This document shows positions 27,837-37,110 of a stretch of 64,000 bases of DNA, in pieces. The DNA comes from Caldicellulosiruptor saccharolyticus DSM 8903 (lineage in GTDB: Bacteria; Bacillota; Thermoanaerobacteria; Caldicellulosiruptorales; Caldicellulosiruptoraceae), in NCBI RefSeq assembly GCF_000016545.1, contig NC_009437.1, positions 124,001-188,000 of the forward strand, in the 5' to 3' direction. The notes below the pieces were generated by a model, which did not search any database, was not told where the DNA came from, and worked only from the letters and a program-made list of their open reading frames with translations. The position numbers and the translations under genes are program-made. Within the stretch, counting starts at the first letter, position 1; every line of letters starts with the position of its first letter.

Positions 27837-29300
27837 TTAGCCGGGTCTCCCCACTTGCCCTGAAATCAAAAGCAATTTCAAGACAGACATGTCACGCAGA
27901 ACTCTGTCAGGGGAGAGTGGCGTTACCACCGCTACCCTGAGAACTTGCCAGGGATTGTGGTTTTTGGCACAACTACCCGCACTTGTTCCATCCAAAGGCA
28001 CGGATAGCCTCCCTGGCTCACTCCCAGAGCTTTGTAAAATCCATATCACCCTATCTATCGCTTTGAGTTGTTTTCTCCTAACGTTCGGGTTCTTAACTAC
28101 CTTCTTTACGTATTCTTTTAGCTCCTCCAGGCTATTTGTATCAAGACTACCAAGAAGCAGCATATAATTGTGCGGTATCCTTTCTCTCAAGCCAAGTCCT
28201 CTTCGCGCTATTACATACGCTGCCGCAATATCCTTGCTCACCATATACTGCGGTGCATACTTCAACATCCCTATCACAGAAGTATACGCCGGGTCTACTT
28301 CCACAGCCTCTATCCCTTCACGCTTTGCTAAAAGTTTTACCTTCTCCAAAAGTGACCTGTACCCAAAATAGTGCCTTATCCGTCTTGATTTTCTACCTGA
28401 AAAGTCTCCTCTTCTGCCCCTGTCTTTTATGTGCAGTCTTTCAATCACAATAGCTTTTCTCTTATCCTTTGCTATCTTTACAATCTCATGAGCATACTGC
28501 CACCTGTAATACTCCCTCTTGCTTGAGCTCCCACTCTCAAGCTTCTCAAGTGGTATTCTGCCATATCCCAAAAGCTGTCCGTGCTCATCTGTTTCTACCC
28601 ATGCAACATTCTTTGGATATGCATTAGTGTCTATCCCTATAACCCCATTCGCTCTCGTTATTGCAGGTTTTGGGAAAACTTCCTCAATAGCAAAGTAGGC
28701 ATATACTATACCACTTTTAAGTTTCAGCTCAGCAGAATAAGGCTGTCCAGAAATACTTATCGCCTCAAGAAGTTGATTTCTATCAATGTACCTTCCATCT
28801 TTTATCTTCCATCCAGGCTGTATTCTCACATATACATACTCCCTTTCTCCTACGTTGATTCTAAGTCTTGTACAATCTTCACCCGTCTCAATCCTTGTAT
28901 TGAGATTACCTTTCTTGCTCCTGTCTCCTCTTGAATACAAATTCCCCTTCCTTTTCTCCTGCCACTCTCGTTGTAGTTTCCTATATACCTTGCCGTTTAT
29001 GTGTCTCTTCTGGAGTTTTTCAAAAAGTTGCCTACCACCAAAAATGACCTTTTCAGGATTTTCTCCTCTTTCTTTGCATGAGTTTAAAACACTGTTTGCT
29101 TTCATTATTGCATCATCAACGTATCGGGAATTAAGATTAAAAATTCTCTTCAGCTCTCTTTTGAGTTCATTCCTTTTATGCCCTTCCAGTAACCTCTTGT
29201 ATGCATACCTCATACAAGAGGACCATCTTCTCATAAGGTCTAATACCTTTTGCTTATCTTCGCTGCTGTCAAAAATTAGCTTGCTATGGACTGTTACCAT
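27837..29300 (-). CDS. tnpB: TnpB-like RNA-guided nuclease of an IS607-type element
   Basis: The ATG at 29300 (MVTVHSKLIFDSSED) is preferred over 29312. About 487 residues. The split RuvC core is visible with its three acidic residues: GVIGIDTNAYPKN, IVIERLHIKDRGRRG, and MVSKDIAAAYVIARRGLG. The segment between the last two is short and lacks the usual CxxC...CxxC zinc ribbon. The C-terminal 80 residues (Ser/Pro/Arg-rich) are coded by the GC-rich DNA that also forms the RNA-like end. It overlaps the tnpA fragment by a few codons. Nuclease-active residues seem intact, so it may be functional even though the recombinase is not. Confidence 0.85.
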   Translation of the reverse strand: MVTVHSKLIFDSSEDKQKVLDLMRRWSSCMRYAYKRLLEGHKRNELKRELKRIFNLNSRYVDDAIMKANSVLNSCKERGENPEKVIFGGRQLFEKLQKRHINGKVYRKLQREWQEKRKGNLYSRGDRSKKGNLNTRIETGEDCTRLRINVGEREYVYVRIQPGWKIKDGRYIDRNQLLEAISISGQPYSAELKLKSGIVYAYFAIEEVFPKPAITRANGVIGIDTNAYPKNVAWVETDEHGQLLGYGRIPLEKLESGSSSKREYYRWQYAHEIVKIAKDKRKAIVIERLHIKDRGRRGDFSGRKSRRIRHYFGYRSLLEKVKLLAKREGIEAVEVDPAYTSVIGMLKYAPQYMVSKDIAAAYVIARRGLGLRERIPHNYMLLLGSLDTNSLEELKEYVKKVVKNPNVRRKQLKAIDRVIWILQSSGSEPGRLSVPLDGTSAGSCAKNHNPWQVLRVAVVTPLSPDRVLRDMSVLKLLLISGQVGRPG

Positions 29301-29670
29301 GTCTCTTAGCACCTTTTTTGATTTTGTTCAAAAGTTTTAATAGTCCTCTCCTGTTTTCATTCACTCCGCTGGCTATTTCAAATATAACTTCATACTGCCA
29401 ACCTTGCAACTTGGCATATTCTTCAAGTCTTCTAATTTGGTTTTTAAGGTACTCTTCTTGCTTTTTAGTGGAGACTCTTGCATACAAAACAACGGTTGGT
29501 TTTGGTTTTTCCTCTATCATGCCAAGTAGTTTTTCTATGTCTTCTTTTTTATACCTTCTCCTTTCCATAGGTAGCCTGAGAGGTGTTATTAACCCTTCCT
29601 TTTCCCAGTTTATTAGTGTTCTTCGACAGATAGCATGTATCTCTTTAACTTTTTGCACACTTAGCAACAT
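29284..29670 (-). pseudogene. tnpA: Truncated IS607-type serine recombinase TnpA
   Basis: 128 residues remain of the roughly 190-210 expected. A MerR-like helix-turn-helix (RRTLINWEKEGLITP, then RRYKKEDIEKLLG) is followed by VVLYARVSTKKQEEYLKNQI, which holds the nucleophilic Ser, and IASGVNENRRGLLKLL. The rest of the catalytic domain is missing, and the frame runs straight into the tnpB start (KKGAKRHGNSP). An internal deletion that joined tnpA to tnpB is the simple explanation, and it should immobilise the element unless helped in trans. Confidence 0.85.
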
Positions 29671-29726
29671 TCAACATCAACTAGTCAAAATTATACCTTT
29701 TTACATTGTTATTTTCAACTGTTGTG

Positions 29727-29775
29727 ACCTCCCTTTTGGACAAAAAGTTTATGCTCAAACTCCAAAAGGGAGGGT
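29727..29775. repeat. Strong inverted repeat upstream of the IS607-type element
   Basis: ACCTCCCTTTTGGA (29727-29740) pairs with TCCAAAAGGGAGGGT (29761-29775), then CTATTTTTAT on the plus strand. It sits between the tnpA fragment and the 3' end of the OB-fold gene. It may be a terminator or the outer end of the element. Confidence 0.5.
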
Positions 29776-29787
29776 CTATTTTTATCT

Positions 29788-30282
29788 TTACCATTTATTT
29801 CTAAACACAATCCACATAAGAAAACTTCCTATAAGAAAAATTCCTATTCCTAAAACTGCTTTTGTCCTGTCAATTCTCTCATCTATTTTATACCCTCTTT
29901 TTACAATCTCAACCTTTTGTGCGTGTATGTCCAAATCACCACCGTGTTCTTTGCAAGCTCTATTAAAAATGCCTTTTACATAAACAATATCTCCTTTTAC
30001 TCGGTACCTTCCCAAATATTTTATTTTCTTTGCATCTTCATATCTCATAAAAATTCCGATGGCATTTTGGCCATCATGAATATTGACCCACGCAAAATCT
30101 CCTCTTTTCATTATCTCGCCAATCGCTTCGCCTTGAAATTCAACAACTTTGCCATCGTATTTAAAAGCGTTGTTAATGAGAGTGCTGCTATCAATGGGTT
30201 TTGCAGATGCAGTTTCTTGAAGGAGCTTTATCAAAAATCCAATAAGAATCATAACTAATACAATCCAAGATTTTCTCATCAT
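29788..30282 (-). CDS. Membrane-anchored OB-fold-like protein
   Basis: 164 residues. There is an N-terminal membrane segment or signal (WIVLVMILIGFLIKLL) and a C-terminal membrane segment (IGIFLIGSFLMWIVF). Between them is a beta-rich domain (KYDGKVVEFQGEAIGEIMKRGDFAWVNIHD, then YRVKGDIVYVKGIF) whose strand pattern matches OB-fold/tOB nucleic-acid or oligosaccharide-binding proteins. It lies 8 bases after the potassium transporter gene, so it is the last gene of that operon. Function is unknown. Confidence 0.7.
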   Translation of the reverse strand: MMRKSWIVLVMILIGFLIKLLQETASAKPIDSSTLINNAFKYDGKVVEFQGEAIGEIMKRGDFAWVNIHDGQNAIGIFMRYEDAKKIKYLGRYRVKGDIVYVKGIFNRACKEHGGDLDIHAQKVEIVKRGYKIDERIDRTKAVLGIGIFLIGSFLMWIVFRNKW

Positions 30283-30290
30283 CTTCTTTT

Positions 30291-31802
30291 CTATCCTTCC
30301 CTTGCTTCTTTAAATAAGAATGCAAAAAGTGCTATTACAGACATAAACTCAAGCCTTCCAACCCACATCATGAAAATATAAATCACTTTTAAACCATCTG
30401 GCATGGAAGGTTGGGTAATCCCGCTTGAGAGTCCAACGTTGCCAAGCGCTGAGGCAGACTCAAACATTGCCTGTTTTAGAGGGTATCCATAAAAAGTGCC
30501 AGCCAAAGTGCCAATAGTAAATGTTACAATGTACAAAAGGACAATGATAGATGCATTTCTCACATGCCTATCTTGCAAAGCCACCTCTTTTAAATGATGA
30601 AATTTCTCAACAACAACAGCAGAATCTGGTCGAATCATTTTTTTGATATCATTCACAAGAGCATTTGCCAATATTGCAATTCTAAGTGCTTTAATACCAC
30701 CTGCAGTTGAGCACACAGACCCACCTGCAAGCATTGCTATTACAATGAGTATAATAGCAGCGTCTGACCACTCATAGAAAAACTGCTGTGAATAAAGTGT
30801 TGCAAACCCTGTGCCTGTGTGAGCAGATACAAAGTGGTAAAACACCTTTCTAAAAGCAATAATTGGTGTTGAATAAACTGCCTTGAGGGCAATTATTCCT
30901 AAGACGCTTAGAGATGTTATTGTCACAAACAAGCTTTTTATCTCAGCATTTCTGATTCCTTCTTTGTAATTTCCGCTCAGAATAAAATAATGCAGAGCAA
31001 AGTTTATTGTTCCTAAGAGCATTATCATCATACTAATAATTTCGTATGATGTGCTATGAAAATACATTGCATTTTGAGATTGAGGTGCAAACCCGGCTGT
31101 ATCCCAACCGCCCAAAAACATCCAAAGACCCCTGAAAAATGCCATATCAAGAGGAAGACCAATTAAAACCCCGGTTATTGTAAGTGCTGCTGTGCCCAGG
31201 GCCAAATACAAAAGGCTTACAAACCAGATTATTCTTGCAGTGTGAATGACATTTGGGAAGATTTGCTCATCTCTTGCCTCGCCCATGTAAACTTTTAAAA
31301 GCCCGCGCATACCTGATGCTAAGAAGCTTAAGGTCATGAGCACCATGCCTTGTCCGCCAATATATGTGATTAAGTGTCGCCACATATTAAGCCCCATTGG
31401 TGCATGGTCAAGGTCTTGGATTAAAACAAGGCCGGTTGTTGTATATCCACTCATTACTTCAAAAAATGCATCTAAATACGAAGCAAAATGACCTGAAAGA
31501 TAAGGTGGTATGGCTGAAATCAATCCACCCAGCGCCCATGTTAGCCCTACCATGCTCATTCCTGCGCCCCATGAAAACCTCTGGTCTTTTGTGTCTCTTC
31601 CGATGAAAATAAAAATGAAACTCAACACAAAAAATAATCCTGTACCAATCATTAAATTAAAAGCCATATTCCATTCTTTGTATAACAAAGATGTAATAAC
31701 TGCAACTATCTCAACAAGCCCAATTGCACTCAGTGTCTTTCCTGTCATGTAAAGGACATGTCTTAGCTCTATATGGTCGCTTTTGAAAACAGACTTATCC
31801 AT
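30291..31802 (-). CDS. Potassium uptake protein, TrkH/KtrB family
   Basis: 503 residues with about ten membrane segments. Four pore-loop filter regions are visible (for example SGYTTTGLVLIQDLDH, GGWDTAGFAPQ, SAHTGTGFATL and SALGNVGLSSG), each with the conserved Gly of the K+ filter. CSTAGGIKALR is also typical. It is the membrane channel unit that TrkA subunits gate; two TrkA genes and a small membrane peptide lie just upstream on the same strand. Confidence 0.93.
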   Translation of the reverse strand: MDKSVFKSDHIELRHVLYMTGKTLSAIGLVEIVAVITSLLYKEWNMAFNLMIGTGLFFVLSFIFIFIGRDTKDQRFSWGAGMSMVGLTWALGGLISAIPPYLSGHFASYLDAFFEVMSGYTTTGLVLIQDLDHAPMGLNMWRHLITYIGGQGMVLMTLSFLASGMRGLLKVYMGEARDEQIFPNVIHTARIIWFVSLLYLALGTAALTITGVLIGLPLDMAFFRGLWMFLGGWDTAGFAPQSQNAMYFHSTSYEIISMMIMLLGTINFALHYFILSGNYKEGIRNAEIKSLFVTITSLSVLGIIALKAVYSTPIIAFRKVFYHFVSAHTGTGFATLYSQQFFYEWSDAAIILIVIAMLAGGSVCSTAGGIKALRIAILANALVNDIKKMIRPDSAVVVEKFHHLKEVALQDRHVRNASIIVLLYIVTFTIGTLAGTFYGYPLKQAMFESASALGNVGLSSGITQPSMPDGLKVIYIFMMWVGRLEFMSVIALFAFLFKEAREG

Positions 31803-31831
31803 CGCTTGTTTATCTCCTCACTTTTTAAGCT

Positions 31832-31951
31832 TCAAAGTATCAAGTAAACTAACAATGAGCCAATAAAACCAACTGCGATAAATCCCAATACAAGGCCAAT
31901 TTCTGTCAAGACCCCTAATGTAATTTTTTTGATATCTCTTTTCTTTTTCAA
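31832..31951 (-). CDS. 39-residue single-span membrane peptide inside the Trk operon
   Basis: A TTG at 31951 lies behind GAGGTGAC and starts MKKKRDIKKITLGVLTEIGL, followed by VLGFIAVGFIGSLLVYLIL and a TGA. The peptide is a basic cytoplasmic head plus one hydrophobic helix of about 22 residues. It is 15 bases after the second TrkA gene and 29 bases before TrkH, on the same strand. Small helper peptides are known for other K+ systems (KdpF of Kdp), so it may stabilise TrkH, but this is inference. Confidence 0.65.
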   Translation of the reverse strand: MKKKRDIKKITLGVLTEIGLVLGFIAVGFIGSLLVYLIL

Positions 31952-31966
31952 TTCTTCGTCACCTCA

Positions 31967-32632
31967 TTATTTTGAAGAAATAAGCTTTTTAAATTGACCC
32001 CTATCCCTTTCATTGATGATGACCAAAAGAGTATCTCCAGGGAGAATTACACTGTCACCAGAGGGTACAAATGTTTCATTTTCCCTTATTATTGCGCCGA
32101 TGATGCTCTCTTTTGGGAATGGCACCTCTGCAATCTTTTTGTACGCAGCAGGTGAATTTTTCTGCACAACTGTCTGGAACACTATGATTTCACCATTTTT
32201 GAGTGTTGCAAGAACAGATAAAGGCTCTATCTCTACCTCATGCTCTATAATCTTTGCGATAATATCTGTTGATGATATGACATTGTCCACCCCAAGCCGC
32301 TTCATTACATTGATATTTTTTGGATTGTTCGCCCTTGCAATTGTTCTTTTGACCTCAAACACTCTTTTTGCAAGCTGGCATGCAATTAGGTTGTCTTCAT
32401 CCTTTCCTGTTACGGCAATAAAAAAGTCACACTTATGAACCTTTGCATCAGAAAGTGTATCCAAAGATGTGCCGTCTCCTTCTATCACAGTTACATTTGA
32501 AAACTCTTCAGCAACTTTTCTGCAAAGCTCTGGCTGCTCTTCAATCACAGTTATGTGATATTTTCCGCTTTCGACCAAGAGCTTTGTCAAAAAATATCCT
32601 ACCTTTCCACCACCAACAATGACAACTCTCAT
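31967..32632 (-). CDS. Trk-type potassium uptake regulator TrkA (RCK domains), second copy
   Basis: 221 residues. An N-terminal Rossmann fold (VVIVGGGKVGYFLTKLL, then VIEGDGT and AVTGKDEDNLIACQLAK) binds NAD(H) or nucleotides, and a C-terminal TrkA_C domain (about 135-221) ends GDTLLVIINERD. It overlaps the upstream trkA gene by 4 bases. It forms the cytoplasmic gating ring under TrkH, probably as a heteromer with its neighbour. Confidence 0.92.
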   Translation of the reverse strand: MRVVIVGGGKVGYFLTKLLVESGKYHITVIEEQPELCRKVAEEFSNVTVIEGDGTSLDTLSDAKVHKCDFFIAVTGKDEDNLIACQLAKRVFEVKRTIARANNPKNINVMKRLGVDNVISSTDIIAKIIEHEVEIEPLSVLATLKNGEIIVFQTVVQKNSPAAYKKIAEVPFPKESIIGAIIRENETFVPSGDSVILPGDTLLVIINERDRGQFKKLISSK

Positions 32633-33249
32633 TGATTCACCTTCTTCTCGGCAATTACCATAATATCATTTTCCTGGAGTTTTATGTTCTTATTTTTAAA
32701 GTAAAAATGTTCATTTCGAATTATACCAAAAAGATAACAGTTTTCAGGCAAAACTATCTTATCTAAGCCTTTTCCCACATCATCTCTTTTTGGTGTGACA
32801 TATTTGAAAAACACATCATCTTTGCCAAACCTGTGCTTGTGCCGGATCTCACGTGAAAGCAAGATTGATTTGATGTACTCAACAGCCAAGGTTGTTGGAC
32901 AGATTGTCTCAAGGCCAAGCGAGTGGAAAATATCTTCCCGCAGCGGATCATAAATTCTTGCAATCACTTTTGGAACTTGATAAATCTCATCTGCTATCTG
33001 GGCTGTCATAATGTTTGTACTATCATCAGGTGTTACTGCTGCCAGTGCATCAGCTCTTTCAATCCCTGCCTGTTTTAGCACATCCTCGTCAATCACAACA
33101 CCCTGAATTTTCATGCCATTAAAGTCAGGGCCAAGCCGTTCAAAGTTTTTAGCATCAGAGTCTATAACAACAACGTCATGTCCTTCGTCAGAAAGCGACT
33201 TTGCCAAAGTGGACCCGACCTTCCCGCACCCTACCACTATGATATACAA
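32629..33249 (-). CDS. Trk-type potassium uptake regulator TrkA (RCK domains), first copy
   Basis: 206 residues, first gene of the operon. Rossmann motif YIIVVGCGKVGSTLAKSL, acidic VVIDSDAKNFERLG and AVTPDDSTNIMTAQIADE. The C-terminal half is a shorter TrkA_C domain ending NDIMVIAEKK. Two different TrkA proteins with one TrkH is a common clostridial layout. Confidence 0.92.
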   Translation of the reverse strand: MYIIVVGCGKVGSTLAKSLSDEGHDVVVIDSDAKNFERLGPDFNGMKIQGVVIDEDVLKQAGIERADALAAVTPDDSTNIMTAQIADEIYQVPKVIARIYDPLREDIFHSLGLETICPTTLAVEYIKSILLSREIRHKHRFGKDDVFFKYVTPKRDDVGKGLDKIVLPENCYLFGIIRNEHFYFKNKNIKLQENDIMVIAEKKVNQ

Positions 33250-33395
33250 TTTTTTGCCCCTCCACCCAAATTATTAGTCTATAAAATTCATAGATTAAAT
33301 TATATTCCTTTTACAATAGACTAACAAGAGGGTTTTTGGTACAATAAAATAGTAAGTTCAAATTTCAAAATCAAAACATTAGGGAGAGACTGAAG

Positions 33396-35135
33396 TTGAG
33401 AAAAAAAGCTTGCTGCGGGGTCGCTTCGTTAATTGTATTTGTTTTTCTTTCAGTTAGTATATTACCCACATTTTCGCAAACTCAAATTCCACAGTGGATA
33501 AGAATAGGGATATACTATGCTGACAAATATGGCAGCTCAAAGCCTGTGGTTGAAACAAAAATCTATGCAAAAGGCGGACTTTACATAGGAATTTCTGATG
33601 ATAAAAACTTTATCACAGTTGCTAATACTCAGAAAGATACTTTAATTGTTTCAAAAGACGTATACAAAAAAGATGGTAAAGAAGGGGCAAACATACACAT
33701 TGCAATAGGCAGGTATATATCCTATGCAACTGCAAAGAATGCTCTAAAAGACTATTTGGGTGCATATAAAGATGCTTTTGTGGGCTATATAAACAATGGA
33801 TACTCTGTGCTAATTGGAAGTTTTAGCAATCTTCAGGAGGCTAAAAAACTCCAATCAAAACTTAAAGGGGCAACCCTTTATTCTTCTGAGACAATGGTAC
33901 TTGTAAAGGATGAAAAAGGAAAAGTTCTTTTTGCTTTTGATGGGCAAAACAGTAAATTTTTAATGCTCATTCCGCAAAAGGAAAACGGGATAGAAAGGAT
34001 AAAGATTGACAGCAGGTGGTATCGAGGAAGAGTTGAGTTTAAGCGCATAAAGGGCAGTGATATGACTGTTATAAACGTCTCAAAATTGGAAGAATACTTA
34101 TACGGTGTTATAAGGATGGAGATAGATCCGTTTTGGAACATTGAAGCTGTAAAAGCGTTTGCAGTTATTGCAAGGACATATGCTGTGAGGAACTTGAACA
34201 GACATGGCGCTTTAGGGTTTGACCTGTGTCCAACAGACCATTGCCAGGTGTATGGTGGGGCGGTTGATGGCACGTACGGTGAAAAGAGGGCAATTTTGGC
34301 TGTTGACTCAACAAGAGGTGAGATAATAACATATAAAGGCAGACCAATTGATGCTGTGTACTTTTCTTCAACAGGTGGGATTCCAACAGAAGATTCTGAA
34401 AATGTGTGGATGTATCCTGTTGAGTATTTGAGGTCTGTTGATAACTCAAAAGAGGCAAAGAATTCAAAGTCATCATGGACATTCCAGTTCACAAAGGATG
34501 AGATAAAAAATATGCTGAAGAAGAAAAATATAGATGTAGGTGATATAGTTGATATAAAAGTTTTAGAGTATACAAAGGCTGGAAGGGTATTAAGGCTCAA
34601 AATTGTTGGAACAGCTGGTGAGTACGAGTGCCAGAAAGAAGCAACAAGGCTTTTGTTTGGACTTTATAGCCAGGCATATACAATTGTGACAGATGCAGAT
34701 GTCAATGTTGTGGATGTAAATGGCAAAGTAAAGCGAACAAGGATTGGTAACAGTAAAATTCTTACCGAAAATGGTGAAAGTATATTAAATGGGAAAGTAA
34801 ACACTGGGCAGACTGTTGATAGCAGTATTTATTCTTCTGCAAAGAACGATGTTATTTCAGCTGTATATGATGCTATTTATTCAGGTGGTGAAACAAGCTC
34901 AAACTCTGGGGCAGGCGGCAGCGTATCAGCAACTTCTACAGTAAAGGTTGTAAAAGAAGATGGTACAGTAGAAGAGGTACCTGTCATTCCTACAACATAC
35001 ACATTCAATGGCAAAGGCTGGGGACATGGTGTTGGTATGAGCCAGTGGGGTGCAAAAGGCCTTGCTGACAGTGGGCATAACTATAAACAGATCATAAAAC
35101 ACTATTACACAGGGGTTGAAATCGAGAAAAGATGA
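33396..35135 (+). CDS. SpoIID/LytB-domain protein with SPOR-like repeat, exported
   Basis: The TTG at 33396 follows AGGGAGAG. 579 residues: an N-terminal signal peptide ([19 protein letters not shown]), then an SPOR-like peptidoglycan-binding segment (about 105-160, [27 protein letters not shown]). The SpoIID core holds [28 protein letters not shown] and [17 protein letters not shown], and the closing [19 protein letters not shown]. SpoIID is a lytic transglycosylase that trims glycan strands freed of stem peptides. An insertion of about 110 residues with Gly/Ser-rich sequence precedes the final motif. It overlaps queA by 4 bases. Confidence 0.9.
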   Translation: MRKKACCGVASLIVFVFLSVSILPTFSQTQIPQWIRIGIYYADKYGSSKPVVETKIYAKGGLYIGISDDKNFITVANTQKDTLIVSKDVYKKDGKEGANIHIAIGRYISYATAKNALKDYLGAYKDAFVGYINNGYSVLIGSFSNLQEAKKLQSKLKGATLYSSETMVLVKDEKGKVLFAFDGQNSKFLMLIPQKENGIERIKIDSRWYRGRVEFKRIKGSDMTVINVSKLEEYLYGVIRMEIDPFWNIEAVKAFAVIARTYAVRNLNRHGALGFDLCPTDHCQVYGGAVDGTYGEKRAILAVDSTRGEIITYKGRPIDAVYFSSTGGIPTEDSENVWMYPVEYLRSVDNSKEAKNSKSSWTFQFTKDEIKNMLKKKNIDVGDIVDIKVLEYTKAGRVLRLKIVGTAGEYECQKEATRLLFGLYSQAYTIVTDADVNVVDVNGKVKRTRIGNSKILTENGESILNGKVNTGQTVDSSIYSSAKNDVISAVYDAIYSGGETSSNSGAGGSVSATSTVKVVKEDGTVEEVPVIPTTYTFNGKGWGHGVGMSQWGAKGLADSGHNYKQIIKHYYTGVEIEKR

Positions 35136-36169
35136 GAAAGTGGAAACTAAGTGACTTTCACTATGACCTGCCAGAAGAACTAATAGCGCAAAAACCTATA
35201 GAGCCGCGCGACTCTTCGAGGCTTATGGTAATTCATCCAGATGGCAGGATAGATCACAGGATATTTCGCGATATTATAGAGTATTTAAATGAAGGTGATT
35301 GCTTGGTTCTTAACAACTCAAAGGTAATTCCAGCACGTTTGATAGGCCAGCGTGAGGACACAGGCAGTTTTATTGAGTTTTTGCTTGTAAAAAGACTCAG
35401 CATAGATACATGGGAGGTTATGACCCGCCCAGGCAAGAAAGCGCGAAAAGGAAGAAGATTTGTATTTGGAGATGGAAGACTAAAGGCCGAGGTTCTTCAT
35501 GTAAACCAAGATGAGGGCACACGAATTGTCAGGTTTGAGTATGAAGGTGTATTTGAAGATATTTTAGAAAGCCTTGGGGAGATTCCACTTCCACCTTATA
35601 TCAAAGAAAAGCTTGAAAATGTAGAAAGATACCAGACAGTGTACAGCAAAATTCCCGGGTCTGCTGCAGCACCTACTGCGGGGCTTCACTTTACAGAAGA
35701 ACTCCTTAGCAGAATATCAAAAAAAGGTGTTCAGACTCTTTATGTTACACTTCACGTTGGACTTGGCACATTTAAACCTGTAAAGGTTGAGAATATTGAA
35801 GAGCACAAAATGCACGAGGAGTACTATGAGATATCTGAAGATGTGGCAGAGAGGATAAATGAGGCAAAAAGACTTGGCAAAAGAGTAATTGCAGTTGGGA
35901 CAACATCGTGCAGGGTTTTGGAATCAGCAGCAGTTGAAAAAGGCTTGGTAAAAGCACAAAAAGGATGGACAGATATCTTCATCTACCCAGGTTATGAGTT
36001 TAAAATTTTAGATGGGCTTGTTACAAACTTTCATCTTCCGGATACAACCTTGATGATGCTTGTTTGCGCATTTGGCGGGTATGAGAGAATAATGAATGCA
36101 TACAAAATAGCTGTTGAGCAGCGTTATAGATTTTTCAGTTTTGGAGATGCTATGTTGATTTTGAAATAA
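35132..36169 (+). CDS. queA: tRNA preQ1(34) S-adenosylmethionine ribosyltransferase-isomerase
   Basis: 345 residues. QueA transfers and rearranges the ribosyl group of S-adenosylmethionine onto preQ1 in tRNA, giving epoxyqueuosine. Family motifs are [25 protein letters not shown] at the N-terminus, [25 protein letters not shown] and [18 protein letters not shown]. It starts inside the spoIID-like gene (ATGA overlap). Length is normal and the gene is intact. Confidence 0.96.
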   Translation: MRKWKLSDFHYDLPEELIAQKPIEPRDSSRLMVIHPDGRIDHRIFRDIIEYLNEGDCLVLNNSKVIPARLIGQREDTGSFIEFLLVKRLSIDTWEVMTRPGKKARKGRRFVFGDGRLKAEVLHVNQDEGTRIVRFEYEGVFEDILESLGEIPLPPYIKEKLENVERYQTVYSKIPGSAAAPTAGLHFTEELLSRISKKGVQTLYVTLHVGLGTFKPVKVENIEEHKMHEEYYEISEDVAERINEAKRLGKRVIAVGTTSCRVLESAAVEKGLVKAQKGWTDIFIYPGYEFKILDGLVTNFHLPDTTLMMLVCAFGGYERIMNAYKIAVEQRYRFFSFGDAMLILK

Positions 36170-36301
36170 GCTTCGTACCATTGTGAAGCCAGAAGTAATA
36201 GTTTTAGTGACAAAATACAACCAGTACAATATTTCCCAATTTACAATTGAGAGATATTTGTATATAATAATTTAAAATTCAGCCCAAGGAGATGTAAAAA
36301 T

Positions 36302-36877
36302 ATGGATGAAGTAAAGCAGATGCTAAGTCTTGTTCTGGAAAGGGTTAATACCATAAATGAAGGCTTAAATGAGGTAAAACAGCGACTTGACGGAGTTGAA
36401 GAGCGGCTTGACAAAGTTGAGGAGCGACTTGACAGAGTTGAGGAGCGACTTGACAGAGTAGAGCAGAGGCTTGAAGCGCTTGAAAAAAGGGTTGATAGTT
36501 TAGAGCAAAGGGTCGAAAGTTTAGAACAAAGAATAGGAATTCTTGAGCAACGTGTTGACAAGCTTGAGGTTGAGACAACTAAGAACTCTGTTATGCTTGA
36601 AGACCTCAAGAGAAAACTTGAACTTATGGCAGAAATTCAGCAGGCTCACTTTGAGCAGGACAAGCGTGAACATGAAGAGCTCAAAAAATACATAGACGAC
36701 AGAATTTCAATAGTTGAGCTTGCAGTGAGAAGACTTTCAGATGATGTCAGAACTCTAAAAGAAGATGTAAAAGAGCTGAAAGAGAAGAGAGTAAACGTTG
36801 AGGTCTTTTATGAAATTCTTGGAAGACATGAAGTTGAGATAAGCAGGCTTAAAAAGGCTCTCCATAGTGCAAGTTAA
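36302..36877 (+). CDS. Coiled-coil protein with tandem 7-residue repeats
   Basis: 191 residues, behind AAGGAG. From about residue 20 to 100 it is a continuous coiled coil made of RLDxVEE/RLExLE-type heptads (for example VEERLDKVEERLDRVEERL). The DNA under it contains 21-base tandem repeats (about 36398-36460), so it grows or shrinks easily. The C-terminal part is also helical (KKYIDDRISIVELAVRRLSDD). No membrane segment or signal peptide. Related tropomyosin-like ORFs are common in this group of organisms with unknown function. Confidence 0.75.
   Translation: MDEVKQMLSLVLERVNTINEGLNEVKQRLDGVEERLDKVEERLDRVEERLDRVEQRLEALEKRVDSLEQRVESLEQRIGILEQRVDKLEVETTKNSVMLEDLKRKLELMAEIQQAHFEQDKREHEELKKYIDDRISIVELAVRRLSDDVRTLKEDVKELKEKRVNVEVFYEILGRHEVEISRLKKALHSAS
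36398..36460 (+). repeat. 21-base in-frame tandem repeat
   Basis: Three near-identical 21-base units (GAGGAGCGACTTGACAGAGT core) encode VEERLD(K/R). Further diverged copies extend to about 36560. Confidence 0.75.
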
Positions 36878-36893
36878 AAAGGCTAAAAGCACT

Positions 36894-36954
36894 GGCTCTC
36901 GTTGGCAGAAATTGCTTTGATTTTGCTTCAAGCTGCCAAAGAGAGCTTTTTTAT
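36894..36954 (+). terminator. Rho-independent terminator after the coiled-coil gene
   Basis: GGCTCTCGTTGGCAG (36894-36908) pairs with CTGCCAAAGAGAGC (36933-36946) with one bulge, then TTTTTTATTTT. Confidence 0.85.
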
Positions 36955-37020
36955 TTTGGGTTTCTTTTTGTGGTATAACAAAATAAACTAAAAATTCCTA
37001 TAAAGAATGAGACAATTACC

Positions 37021-37110
37021 ATGACACAATTTACAATACCTCTTCTTGCACAAATGAAACAGTTTAAATATCTCACTGAGCCAAATGCAGAAAGGTACAG
37101 GGCTGTTTGA
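37021..37110 (+). pseudogene. jetA: jetA (type II Wadjet) fragment: first 29 codons only
   Basis: ATG 37021 encodes MTQFTIPLLAQMKQFKYLTE followed by PNAERYRAV and a TGA. The FKYLTxxNAERYRA stretch is the expected N-terminus of DUF2397/TIGR02677 (JetA of type II Wadjet). The sequence then changes abruptly into the middle of a TIGR02680-like (JetC) protein, so the rest of jetA, all of jetB and the start of jetC are missing. Confidence 0.65.

Noticed and set aside
28136..29340. Several Ser/Leu/Pro-rich plus-strand frames over the TnpB gene
   Set aside because: They are shadows of tnpB; only the minus frame has RuvC motifs.
36241..36609. Long Ser/Arg-rich frame opposite the coiled-coil gene
   Set aside because: It is the antisense shadow of the heptad repeats; the plus strand carries the ribosome site and the meaningful protein.
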